Below, in pieces: positions 44,651-52,912 of a stretch of DNA of 64,000 bases. The stretch spans positions 248,001-312,000 of the forward strand of contig WLNI01000001.1 of the NCBI GenBank assembly GCA_009699875.1, in the 5' to 3' direction. Positions within the stretch are counted from its first letter, which is position 1. Every line of letters starts with the position of its first letter. The position numbers and the translations under genes were made by a program. Source of the DNA: Actinomycetota bacterium. GTDB taxonomy: Bacteria > Actinomycetota > Acidimicrobiia > Acidimicrobiales > RAAP-2. The notes under the pieces were generated by a model. It searched no databases and was not told where the DNA came from. It saw only the letters and a list, made by a program, of their open reading frames with translations.

Positions 44651-45833
44651 TCTTCTCGCCTCCTTCTCTCTCAGCTCCTGAAAACGGCCATCCATTTTGG
44701 AGCGCATCGCCCAGCCTACGGGCGAGAACGTCATAGTCAAAGGATGCCTCCGCTCGAACTCTTGCTTCCCCGCCAAAGCGCTCTCTCAGGGCGGAATCTT
44801 CGAGGAGATCGCTCAGGCTTTGTGCCAGTGCGCCTTCATCATTGGGCGGCTTCATCACAATGCCAGTCTCCCCGTCAAGAACCGCATCGGCTGATCCACC
44901 ACTGAGCCCTGCTATCTGGACAACTCCCGAGGCTGCTGCTTCAAGGAAGACAATTCCGAAACCCTCTTTCTCTAAGCCACCCCATCGCTCGCGACAGGCC
45001 ATAGCAAAGATGTCTGCTGCCCCCATCAAGTCTGGAAGATCTGCGTCGCTGACTCGGCCAAGCATTTTGACGGGTGCACCTGACGATTCAATGAGACCTG
45101 CGAGCTTGTTCTCGTCTCTCCCCGAGCCTCCAATCCCAACGAAAAGATTGGGAAAGCGAGTCGCACATTGTCCTGCTGCTTTGATCAAGGTATCCATACC
45201 TTTCCGAGGAACTAAGCGACTCACACTGAGGACGAACAGTGCATTGGAAGGGATGCCAAAGCGTTCTCGAGTATCCCGGATTTGATCAGCAGAGCGGGGA
45301 TGGAAACGCTTGGTGTCGACACCAGGCGGAATTTCAAGCACAGGAGTTCGGTCTGTTCTAAAGAGGCGTTGAATCTCTCGGGCAGGATACGGACCCGCAG
45401 CGATCACTCCACTCGATCGGCGCACTGTGGTCTTTATGAGTGAGCGAGAAACTGGAAGTCGAGAGGGAATCGCCACTTCAGCCCCGTGAACAATCACGGC
45501 CGAGGGCACCGAGCAGTGCTTCGCCAACATTCCCAATGGCCACGCTGGATCAAAGAGGACGAGATCAGGATTCCAGCGATCAATCGCACTCTTGAGGGCG
45601 AGACGGTTTCGTTTCGAAGGAAAAAAGAGTGTCTTGGCATCGACCCGATCAATCACGAGGCCCCGCTCGCGTTGCTCAGCATCAAAGTCATCACATCGTG
45701 GATCTGAGCGAGCACTCAATACTCGAAAGGTGCTCGGGTCGAGTCGGCTCCAGAGTTCCCAGAGATAACTCTGAATGCCACCGACTTTGGGAGGGAAATC
45801 ATTTGTGACGAGGAGGTGGCGATGCTCACTCAT
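44631..45833 (-). CDS. GT4 glycosyltransferase, PimB'-like mannosyltransferase
   Basis: 400 residues of the GT-B fold, glycosyltransferase family 4. The N-terminal LVTNDFPPKVGGIQSYLWEL is the acceptor-side signature shared with PimB', the GDP-mannose-dependent phosphatidylinositol mannoside synthase. RLVPRKGMDTLIKA is the donor-side start, and a late EKEGFGIVFLEAAASG is the EX7E nucleotide-sugar motif. Mannosylation of a phosphatidylinositol-like lipid on the cytoplasmic face is the likely role. Nine bases separate it from the upstream small Cys protein. Confidence 0.85.
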   Translation of the reverse strand: MSEHRHLLVTNDFPPKVGGIQSYLWELWSRLDPSTFRVLSARSDPRCDDFDAEQRERGLVIDRVDAKTLFFPSKRNRLALKSAIDRWNPDLVLFDPAWPLGMLAKHCSVPSAVIVHGAEVAIPSRLPVSRSLIKTTVRRSSGVIAAGPYPAREIQRLFRTDRTPVLEIPPGVDTKRFHPRSADQIRDTRERFGIPSNALFVLSVSRLVPRKGMDTLIKAAGQCATRFPNLFVGIGGSGRDENKLAGLIESSGAPVKMLGRVSDADLPDLMGAADIFAMACRERWGGLEKEGFGIVFLEAAASGVVQIAGLSGGSADAVLDGETGIVMKPPNDEGALAQSLSDLLEDSALRERFGGEARVRAEASFDYDVLARRLGDALQNGWPFSGAEREGGEKNGRSND

Positions 45834-45842
45834 CGTGTCGCC

Positions 45843-46061
45843 CTATTCGTTAACGACGTCTCCATCGACTCGCGACTCGTAGCGCAGCGGAGGGACCAGT
45901 CCAGCTCGCCCAAGGAGCCGAACCGCTCGAGCTTCTTGGACGTCGATGATGATCGCGTCATCGGGTTCTCTCCCCAAGATGAACGTGACCACGCAATCAC
46001 TACATGCGTTGTATTCGCGGCCCCTACAGCCATCGCACTCAATGGTGATGTTCTGCTCCAT
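45843..46061 (-). CDS. Small conserved protein with two CX2C pairs
   Basis: 72 residues. Cys9, Cys12, Cys20 and Cys23 (ECDGCRGREYNACSDC) form one compact CX2C-X7-CX2C knot, suited to zinc or an iron-sulfur cluster. The rest is a short alpha/beta segment (DDAIIIDVQEARAVRLLGRAGLVPPLRY). I do not recognise the family. ATG 46061 with AGAGGAAG is chosen; an in-frame GTG at 46091 would add ten residues. It lies directly before the PimB'-like gene in the operon. Confidence 0.75.
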   Translation of the reverse strand: MEQNITIECDGCRGREYNACSDCVVTFILGREPDDAIIIDVQEARAVRLLGRAGLVPPLRYESRVDGDVVNE

Positions 46062-46143
46062 GATCGCTTCCTCTCGAGGACTGGTGTCCACCCTGTGTGT
46101 TCATCCGACAGCACCATCATCGTGAGGGGGTGTAACAGCGGAC

Positions 46144-46692
46144 TCATGGTGTCGTTTTCCCATGAGGAAAGCCCAGTCGAGGAGCCTCAAGACTCGGTGC
46201 GCCACTCTGTGCGGCCCGCAGAGCACTGGCCACCGAGTCTGTCCCCCACGCCACGCCTTCGGTGAACACGGTGAGGAGCGACGGATCAACGTAAGCAAAG
46301 AAAGGAGGCCCGCTCACCCCATACGCTTCAAAGGCCGTGTCTGAGATCAGGCACGTCGCTCCGCCGAGTCGAGAGGCAATGCTCTCAACCTGCTCGTCTT
46401 CCAGCGAACGAAAGATGACGATGATCTCGTCACCAGGGCCCACCCCAAAGAGTTCGGGAGCCACGAGACCCGCAATCACGTCTTCGCAACCGTTGCAGTC
46501 GAGCGAAACAAAAAGAAGCAGTGCGCGATGTCTCAGTGCCGTGAGATCGAGTCGACTCGGCGATCCACCAAGGTCGATTCCTTCAAGTGGGGTCACAGGA
46601 ATCGGGGAAGCCCCGCGATTCATCGGTATCGGGGTCGCACTCGCGAGTGCCTGCTCGGCTTGATCCCGAGAAAGTCGTCGTGACGACGTCAC
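46144..46692 (-). CDS. Thioredoxin-like protein with CNGC motif
   Basis: 182 residues. LLLFVSLDCNGCEDVI carries Cys66 and Cys69 at the position expected for a thioredoxin-fold active site, and GVSGPPFFAYVDPSLLTVF contains the cis-proline-like loop. The N-terminal 50 residues are Pro-rich and not transmembrane, so the protein is probably cytoplasmic. The redox partner is unknown. The GTG start at 46692 overlaps the upstream zinc-ribbon gene stop (GTGA). The small four-Cys gene follows downstream. Confidence 0.7.
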   Translation of the reverse strand: MTSSRRLSRDQAEQALASATPIPMNRGASPIPVTPLEGIDLGGSPSRLDLTALRHRALLLFVSLDCNGCEDVIAGLVAPELFGVGPGDEIIVIFRSLEDEQVESIASRLGGATCLISDTAFEAYGVSGPPFFAYVDPSLLTVFTEGVAWGTDSVASALRAAQSGAPSLEAPRLGFPHGKTTP

Positions 46693-46940
46693 TCCACCGA
46701 TTCCGAGGGAGCCGTATCTCCAAGATCACTCGATCCTGGTTCAACTCGCTCAATGGATCGTCCGTGCCCACACCACCGGCACTCCACCGAATCAACGGAT
46801 TCAGAGATCGTCTCAAGATCTTCTATTTCCACGTCACCTCCAACGGTGAAGTGATGATACGCACGAACCGTTGACGTCGTCACGACGTCGAAACGGGTGA
46901 GATTGCCACAGGAACTGCATCGATAATGAGGAGAAGTCAC
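46689..46940 (-). CDS. Small zinc-ribbon protein
   Basis: 83 residues with CX2C at Cys8/Cys11 (YRCSSCGN) and CX2C at Cys54/Cys57 (ECRWCGHG), the spacing of a zinc ribbon. An intervening beta-rich segment includes RAYHHFTVGGDVEIEDLE. I do not recognise the family. It may be a regulatory or nucleic-acid-binding zinc protein. It is coupled by a four-base overlap to the thioredoxin-like gene and lies 34 bases downstream of the PH-domain gene. Confidence 0.72.
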   Translation of the reverse strand: MTSPHYRCSSCGNLTRFDVVTTSTVRAYHHFTVGGDVEIEDLETISESVDSVECRWCGHGRSIERVEPGSSDLGDTAPSESVE

Positions 46941-46974
46941 GACCCGAGGGTACCGTGTGAAAAGGGAGGGAGGA

Positions 46975-47703
46975 TCATGGCGTCCCGCTGAGCTCGGCTC
47001 GACGCAACGCCGCCTCGTGGGGGCTGAGGGCTCCAGAGGCCTCTAATCGGTCGAGTTCGTCCAGGCGAGCAAACAGCGTGGCCGCCCGAGAGCCGCTCAC
47101 TGCTGGGGTTCCTTGCGGTGGCGTGGGGTCGTCTTCGGTGATCACTTGGATCCGAGACAGGGAAGGACTGGCGAGATCATGCGCTCCTGCTTCATCATCA
47201 TCTTCTTCTTCTTCATCACCCTCCCCTTCGTCACGTCCAAGTTCACGAAGCACAACGCGTTGGAATGCTTCGGGGTGGCGAAGATGCTCAACCGCCAAGG
47301 GAGGCCCGTCATCGACTTCGAGGATGACGTCGCCTCGCCGCAAGAGGCGATCAGTCACACCTTGAATGAGATGAACTTCAATGATTCTCATGAGGCGAAC
47401 CTGTTCGCTCTTCTTTCGAAGTGAACCATTCGAAACAACAACTCGCTCGTTCGTGAGCGACACGCTTCGAGAGCGCCATCTCATCCATCTCGCAACCAAC
47501 CACCAGAGCGGAAGTCCAATCACCACTCCCGCCGCGATCTCTCGGCCAAGTTTTGGCCATGAGGTGGCGTACACCACCAACCAGATCGCCCCTGCACAGG
47601 CAGCCAGGAGCAGGCATGACGGAGCGACCAACGACCCACGGTGTGATCGAACTTCCACGATGATTTCCTCGTCACTCCCGAGTGCTCTGCGTGAAAGTCC
47701 CAT
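46975..47703 (-). CDS. PH-domain (bPH2) membrane protein with SHOCT-like tail
   Basis: 242 residues. Two membrane helices lie at about 27-46 and 55-73, then a bacterial PH domain (SVSLTNERVVVSNGSLRKKSEQVRL..., LRRGDVILEVDDGPPLAVEHL). An acidic Glu/Asp run at about 159-171 is encoded by a trinucleotide tract. The last 30 residues (ARLDELDRLEASGALSPHEAALRRAEL) resemble SHOCT. The function is unknown. ATG 47703 is chosen; an upstream ATG at 47736 also exists. The gene heads the minus-strand operon towards pimB'. Confidence 0.82.
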   Translation of the reverse strand: MGLSRRALGSDEEIIVEVRSHRGSLVAPSCLLLAACAGAIWLVVYATSWPKLGREIAAGVVIGLPLWWLVARWMRWRSRSVSLTNERVVVSNGSLRKKSEQVRLMRIIEVHLIQGVTDRLLRRGDVILEVDDGPPLAVEHLRHPEAFQRVVLRELGRDEGEGDEEEEDDDEAGAHDLASPSLSRIQVITEDDPTPPQGTPAVSGSRAATLFARLDELDRLEASGALSPHEAALRRAELSGTP

Positions 47704-47758
47704 TACTGAGCATCGTACCGGCGCGGGCCGCTCCAACCGAGGAGTCCCCCAAGCAAAC

Positions 47759-49510
47759 GTGGCCGACCAACGATATTCTTTTTCGATCTCAAGATCTCAC
47801 CAGACTCGAAAGGGCCAGACGGGTGCTCGGATTGCACTCGGTTTCATGGCAGTCGTCATTTCGGGAGTGTTCGCGTTCCCGCTCTCGAGCGCTCAAGGTT
47901 CCACCATCATGTTTGACGGTCCCGCGCTCTGTAGTTCTGGGAGTCCCCCAGACGGCTACCAGGGCTACTGCGCTACGTATAACGGTGACAACACGTGGTA
48001 CGGCTCGTACGGTCTTGGATTTCCAACAGATCCAGGATGGGGACTGTGCGCTGAACAACCAGCGAGTGGAAGTGGATATCCCTCGCCCAGCTACGAGTAC
48101 GTCAGCTCATCTGCTCCAATCGGAACCGATGCAACAGAGTTTGCTGCACTTGGATTTGCACTTTCACAAGCCCAAGCGCAAGGTTTCTTCGACGGTCAAC
48201 TTGGCGTGTTCACGTCGGATCAAGCAGGCGCGGCGGCCAAGATCTTCTACGACATGGCGGCCTGGGGAGATGCAGTGCCCTCAATGGATCCTGGGCTTTC
48301 ACGTGCCTACGCTCAACTGACTGGCTACTACGCCGCCGCCCAAGGAGCCAGCGCCGCTCCGGTTCTCAACGTCACACTCTCGACTCCTCACTCAGGAAAC
48401 CCGACACTCATCGATGCACAGGCCACCCTGGTCTTTGCCAACACAGGTCAACCGGTGCCAAACGTCGCTGTCGAGTTCGTCGCCAGTAATGCCACGTTCG
48501 CGAACCACACGTCAATGTTGACCGCCACCACTGATACAGCGGGAAATATCGCTGTGCCGCTCAACGCCGATGGCAGCGGCACGGTACATCTCTCTGCGAG
48601 TGTGACGACAGGCCAAGTTGGATTGGCGTTTTTCAAGCCAACAGTCTTCGTGCCAAGCGCGCAAATAATCGTCGCGGGCTTTACTCCTGCGAACCAAGAG
48701 CACACCGCTTCTGTTGAGATTCCAACGGTTCTCTACGTCGAAAAAACAAATGCCACCGAACCGGGCCAAGGCATCCCTGGAGCGACCTACAACTTGTACG
48801 TGCAAGGCACTGCCCCCGCCTCAACGCCTGCGACGCCGCCAGGAACCAAGGTGTACCCCGGTGTTACCTGGTACGCCACAGGGGAAACAAACGCCACCGG
48901 GCACTTGGGCTTTGTGATCCCCGCCGGCTATAGCTGGTGTGTTGCCGAAGTCAGCGCGCCGTCTGAGTTCATTCTCGATACGGGTCTCCACTGCACCGCA
49001 GTGATCACGACCGCCTCTCCTGACCCTGTTCGAACGGTGGCGTTGAGCGAAGAAGTTTCGACCATCACCTTGACGGCCTACAAATTCAACGCCAACACTC
49101 CCCATACAGTCTTGCCGGGGGCGACCTACGCTCTCTTTGTCGTTGGCGCGTTTCCGACGGGGTTCACTCCACCGCCTGTTCCGCGTTCCATCGTGGTTCC
49201 TTCGGGGATGGAGCTGTTCGCCACTGGCGTGACGAACGCTCAGGGCCAATTGATCTTTGAACTCCCCCAAGGTCACGCCTGGTGTCTCCAAGAGCTCGTC
49301 GTTCCAAAGGGCTACTTGCTCGACAATGGCCTTCACTGCACTGCGGTGTTGACCTCGTCAAGTTCTTTCAGCGCGACGACGATCGCTCTGCCCGAGTTGG
49401 CGGCAACCGGCGTATCGATTCCATTCGCTCAAATTGGAGGGCTGTTCATTCTTGGAAGTGGACTTGTTCTGTGGTCGTCGTATCGGCATCGCTCGCGAAA
49501 GACTCGTTAG
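47759..49510 (+). CDS. Sortase-anchored surface protein with two SpaA-type domains and LAATG signal
   Basis: 583 residues. The signal peptide is about 1-46 (LGFMAVVISGVFAF...SSAQG). A Cys-containing N-domain (about 50-200) and an Ig-like invasin-type domain (about 205-310) follow. Two SpaA/prealbumin-like domains lie at about 314-431 and 432-546. Each has a lysine strand (YVEKTNA, TAYKFNA), a Glu motif (EVSAPSEFIL, ELVVPKGYLL) and a Cys pair. The end is a LAATG sorting signal at 547-551, a hydrophobic helix and a basic tail. GTG 47759 is chosen because the earlier open frame overlaps the PH-domain gene. An adhesin or fibre subunit is likely. Confidence 0.8.
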   Translation: MADQRYSFSISRSHQTRKGQTGARIALGFMAVVISGVFAFPLSSAQGSTIMFDGPALCSSGSPPDGYQGYCATYNGDNTWYGSYGLGFPTDPGWGLCAEQPASGSGYPSPSYEYVSSSAPIGTDATEFAALGFALSQAQAQGFFDGQLGVFTSDQAGAAAKIFYDMAAWGDAVPSMDPGLSRAYAQLTGYYAAAQGASAAPVLNVTLSTPHSGNPTLIDAQATLVFANTGQPVPNVAVEFVASNATFANHTSMLTATTDTAGNIAVPLNADGSGTVHLSASVTTGQVGLAFFKPTVFVPSAQIIVAGFTPANQEHTASVEIPTVLYVEKTNATEPGQGIPGATYNLYVQGTAPASTPATPPGTKVYPGVTWYATGETNATGHLGFVIPAGYSWCVAEVSAPSEFILDTGLHCTAVITTASPDPVRTVALSEEVSTITLTAYKFNANTPHTVLPGATYALFVVGAFPTGFTPPPVPRSIVVPSGMELFATGVTNAQGQLIFELPQGHAWCLQELVVPKGYLLDNGLHCTAVLTSSSSFSATTIALPELAATGVSIPFAQIGGLFILGSGLVLWSSYRHRSRKTR

Positions 49511-49513
49511 TGC

Positions 49514-49519
49514 CATAAT
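49514..49519 (+). promoter_or_regulatory. Leaderless -10 element (CATAAT) of the membrane protein gene
   Basis: CATAAT ends six bases before GTG 49526, just after the LAATG protein's stop codon. No ribosome binding site is seen. Confidence 0.4.
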
Positions 49520-49525
49520 CTAAAC

Positions 49526-51448
49526 GTGTCGAGTCCCTCTCTTCTCAATACGGAGGTACCCACCGACACCCAGAGGCGCCACCGTGGGTCTTCTCTCTGG
49601 TGGTACCTCTCTGCGGGCGCGTTGTATCTTGTCCTTGGCATCTGGTCCACCGCTCACGCGTGGACACAGGGGGTCACCGACCACCTGGTCTCCCCAAGCG
49701 GCGATGCCTCACTGTTTGTGTGGTCCCTGCAGTACGCCGCCAACGGAGTCGCGCATCTCTCGCTGCCTTTCAACACTTCGTTGTTATTTCATCCCTATGG
49801 ATTCAACATGGTGGCCAACACCACGTCCTTGGGGATCGGTGTGCCTCTCGCTCCCATTACGTGGATCTGGGGTCCCATAGCCACCCTCAATGTCGCGCTG
49901 ACCTTGGCCCCTCTGGGATCTGGCCTTGCGATGCTCTACGCATTGCGTCGCCATGGCATCTGGTGGCCCGCAGCGATCCTTTCAGGAGCCATCTGGGCTC
50001 AAAGTCCCTACGTTCTCTATGCGCAGACCTCCGCGTGGCTCATGGTGGTGGTCCTTGTCGTCGCTCCTCTTTTGTGGGCGCTCTTCCACGAACTCGTCGT
50101 CGTGCGACGGCGATCACCGATCTGGGTTGGTGTTGGAATTGCGGCACTTTTGATTTGGCAATTCTTTCTCGGCACCGAAGCCCTTGCCATCATGGGAGTC
50201 GTCGGCGCGATGGTGGGTGTGGCGGTGCTCATTGCTCAGCTCCGAAGCGTTGTCGACCCCCTCGTTCTCATTCGTCGGGTCGCCATCGGCCTCGGCACCG
50301 CACTCGTGATCACGCTCGTTGTCTTGGCATGGCCTCTTTGGTGTGCACTGGCAGGGGCTAACCACCTTGCCGATTGGATTTGGCCGGCGCAACTCTTTCT
50401 CTTTGACCAGACCAAACCCTTGCAGTACGTCAGGAACCCCACCGTGACGATTTCAGGGTTGACCATCTACAACGGCTTGAATACGATCTTGCCCAATCAG
50501 GCCTATCTCGGGCCTGGGGTGGTTCTTGGAATCGTGGCCGGATGGTTCGCTCGCTGGAGAGATGCTCGACTTTGGTTGAGTTGTTCAATCATTGTCTTTG
50601 GATTTCTTATGGCCGAAGGTGGTGCCTTCTGGTGGTCACCGTGGCAGCTCGCATTTCACGCACCCTTACTGCACAACATTTTGTCACCTCGCTGGATCAT
50701 CGTCGTGATCTTTGGTGTCTGTTTCGCGCTCAGCCTCTCCATCTCCAACCTGGTCACTCGCCTGCACCCCCATGGCGAACATCGACGTGGAATTCATCAA
50801 ACCTCCACCCATGTCACTCGTTCTTCAATGGCACTCGGGATGGGTGCCCTCTTGCTGATTCTGGCTGCTCTCCCCATTGCTCTCTGCGAAGCAAAGGTGG
50901 GGCCTCCTCAGGTTGGTGCGTCCTCCCCTCCAAGTTGGTTCGCTACTCATCACGGTGGTGTGCTCTTAGTAAGCCCGTTCCCTGAGGTCTATGCGAACGC
51001 GCTCGCATGGGAAGCGCAGACTGGCATCCACAACGCCCTCGTCGGTGGTTGGGGGCCAGAAACTTTCAACCAACTTCCGAGCGATCAAGCAACGACGCAA
51101 TCAACACTTCAAGTCATTGCTCGTACACCCGCAAACCAAGTCAGTGTGACTCCTTCTCAAGTCACGTCGCTACGCCAGGCCGCTCTCGCGTGGGGTGTCA
51201 CTGACGTCATGGCGGCTTCACCGGGAGGGAGCAACACCTCAGTCTGGGGTCAACCCGCGACCAGTGCCGTGGGGTACTTCACTGAAGCGTTCGGTCCCCC
51301 CACTTCCGTTGGTCCAGGGTGGTGGGTGTGGCACCTGACACCTCGTTCAGTTGGAGCGATCGTTACCCCTAGTGTCTCGCTTTCATGCAATACGCTGGCC
51401 GGTGACGACCCTTCTAAAGTGATCCCCTGCCTCACACTGGCACGCTGA
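49526..51448 (+). CDS. Large polytopic membrane protein, GT-C-like
   Basis: 640 residues with about 11-12 membrane segments over the first 460 residues, then a soluble outer-face domain of about 170 residues. The first outer loop has DASLFVWSLQYAANGVAH, and FHPYGFNMVANTTSLG follows. Such Asp- and Tyr-bearing loops occur in GT-C glycosyltransferases and related flippase-like proteins, but I cannot assign a family. The GTG start has a -10 just upstream. It may glycosylate or export material for the preceding surface protein (inference). Confidence 0.75.
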   Translation: MSSPSLLNTEVPTDTQRRHRGSSLWWYLSAGALYLVLGIWSTAHAWTQGVTDHLVSPSGDASLFVWSLQYAANGVAHLSLPFNTSLLFHPYGFNMVANTTSLGIGVPLAPITWIWGPIATLNVALTLAPLGSGLAMLYALRRHGIWWPAAILSGAIWAQSPYVLYAQTSAWLMVVVLVVAPLLWALFHELVVVRRRSPIWVGVGIAALLIWQFFLGTEALAIMGVVGAMVGVAVLIAQLRSVVDPLVLIRRVAIGLGTALVITLVVLAWPLWCALAGANHLADWIWPAQLFLFDQTKPLQYVRNPTVTISGLTIYNGLNTILPNQAYLGPGVVLGIVAGWFARWRDARLWLSCSIIVFGFLMAEGGAFWWSPWQLAFHAPLLHNILSPRWIIVVIFGVCFALSLSISNLVTRLHPHGEHRRGIHQTSTHVTRSSMALGMGALLLILAALPIALCEAKVGPPQVGASSPPSWFATHHGGVLLVSPFPEVYANALAWEAQTGIHNALVGGWGPETFNQLPSDQATTQSTLQVIARTPANQVSVTPSQVTSLRQAALAWGVTDVMAASPGGSNTSVWGQPATSAVGYFTEAFGPPTSVGPGWWVWHLTPRSVGAIVTPSVSLSCNTLAGDDPSKVIPCLTLAR

Positions 51449-51509
51449 GTGTGGGTGCCGTCTCCTCGTTCTCGGGCTAGGGTCACGTTCGAACACGCGG
51501 GAGGTTGCA

Positions 51510-52313
51510 ATGTCATTCATCATCGTCGAGAAGCCCACCGAAGCCGTGGCTCTCGTCACCTTGAATCGGCCCGAACGCATGAATGCCATGGCCTTCGACG
51601 TCATGGTTCCGCTCAGGGAGGAACTTGAAGCGATCTCAAATGACAACAGTGTCCACGTGGTCATTCTCACTGGAGCAGGATCGGGCTTTTGTTCTGGTGC
51701 CGACCTAGAAGACCCTGGCGCTATTCCCAATAGTGACGGTCTCGGGCTCCCCTCGATAGCTCGAAGATCCATGGGACTCTTAGAGAATGTGATCTTGACA
51801 CTGCGTCGACTTCACCAACCGGTGATTGCTGCCGTGAATGGCGCAGCAATCGGAGGTGGGTTTTGTCTCTCACTGGCAACCGATATCAGAGTGGCATCGA
51901 CTCCGGCATACTTTCGTGCCGCAGGAATCAATAACGGCCTCACGGCATCAGAACTTGGATTGAGTTATCTCTTGCCTCGCGTCATTGGCCAAGGTCGCGC
52001 AGCCGAGATCATGTTGACTGGTCGAGACGTCAGCGCTGAGCACGCACTCGACATTGGCCTCGTGAGCGATGTCGTGGCTCCTGAGCAACTGCTCGAGCGA
52101 TGTCTCGAGATTGCTGAAACTATCTGTGGTTTCTCCCATGCGGGAGTCCAGATGACGAAGCGATCACTCTGGACAAGTCTCGATGCGGGAAGTTTCGAAT
52201 CCCACATGGAAGCCGAAGGAGTCGCTCAACTCTTCATGCGCCTCACAACACAAAACTTTGAAGAAGCGATTCGAGCTCGTCGCGACAAACGACCCCCGAA
52301 CTTCGAAGCCTAA
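51510..52313 (+). CDS. Enoyl-CoA hydratase/isomerase family protein
   Basis: 267 residues of the crotonase fold. GFCSGADLEDPGA and NGAAIGGGFCLSLATDIRVAS form the oxyanion holes, and LTASELGLSYLLPRVIGQGRAAEIM carries the Glu used in hydration. The C-terminal helices are complete. It is distinct from the paralogue at 11678. The ribosome binding site is GGGAGG. The gene stands alone, converging with the globin gene 20 bases away. The exact acyl substrate is unknown. Confidence 0.9.
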   Translation: MSFIIVEKPTEAVALVTLNRPERMNAMAFDVMVPLREELEAISNDNSVHVVILTGAGSGFCSGADLEDPGAIPNSDGLGLPSIARRSMGLLENVILTLRRLHQPVIAAVNGAAIGGGFCLSLATDIRVASTPAYFRAAGINNGLTASELGLSYLLPRVIGQGRAAEIMLTGRDVSAEHALDIGLVSDVVAPEQLLERCLEIAETICGFSHAGVQMTKRSLWTSLDAGSFESHMEAEGVAQLFMRLTTQNFEEAIRARRDKRPPNFEA

Positions 52314-52333
52314 GAGCGACGTTTCATTTCTTT

Positions 52334-52702
52334 TTAACGATTACGTAGTTGCGTCGCCGCCATTTCTAGGTATGCCGTCAGCTCAACGCGATCCTCATCA
52401 CTCATCTCCATGGCGTTGACCGCTGACGTCATGTGAAGGATCCAGGCATTGCGAGCTCGTTTGTTGATGACAAACTCGCCGTGACGCATTCTCAGCCTCG
52501 GATGACCCCGGCGTTCTTGATAGGTCGCTGGCCCACCCCAGTACTGTGCCAAGAACAGCGCCAGATGTTCTTTCCCGGGCTCTAAATCCTCTGGGTACAT
52601 CGGACGCAAGATCTCATCGGTTTCAACGCCTTCATAGAACCGATTTACAAGGTCTACAAAGAATGCCAAGCCGCCAACGCGCTCATAAAGTGACTCTTCC
52701 AT
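52334..52702 (-). CDS. glbO: Group II truncated haemoglobin (GlbO-type)
   Basis: 122 residues of the 2/2 globin fold. Tyr23 (B10), Tyr36 (CD1), proximal His74 (F8, in RLRMRHGEF) and Trp87 (G8, in NAWILHM) occupy the positions known from mycobacterial GlbO. The QYWGGPATY and RGHPRLRMRH blocks are diagnostic. These proteins bind oxygen, NO or peroxide. Start ATG 52702 matches the family N-terminus; a GTG at 52732 would add ten residues. The gene is single, convergent with the enoyl-CoA hydratase. Confidence 0.93.
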   Translation of the reverse strand: MEESLYERVGGLAFFVDLVNRFYEGVETDEILRPMYPEDLEPGKEHLALFLAQYWGGPATYQERRGHPRLRMRHGEFVINKRARNAWILHMTSAVNAMEMSDEDRVELTAYLEMAATQLRNR

Positions 52703-52796
52703 TGCCCCGAACCGTACCTGGTCTTTCGCCACTTTCTAGCCACCGAGCGAAATCTCGTAGACTGAAATCCACGTCACCTCTGTGAGAACAGGGCGT

Positions 52797-52870
<74 letters not shown>

Positions 52871-52912
52871 GGAGTTCGTTTTTGGGCCAGACCCCCGAAG
52901 GAGGATCTCATT

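Noticed and set aside
47381-47758. In-frame upstream extension of the SpaA-type surface protein
   Set aside because: It runs antisense through the PH-domain gene, which has a clear domain, and it would put the signal peptide inside the protein. GTG 47759 is the first start that fits.
49600-50361. Open frame of 253 codons inside the large membrane protein gene
   Set aside because: A shadow frame on the same strand: His/Arg/Ser-rich and without domain pattern, while the main frame shows regular membrane helices.
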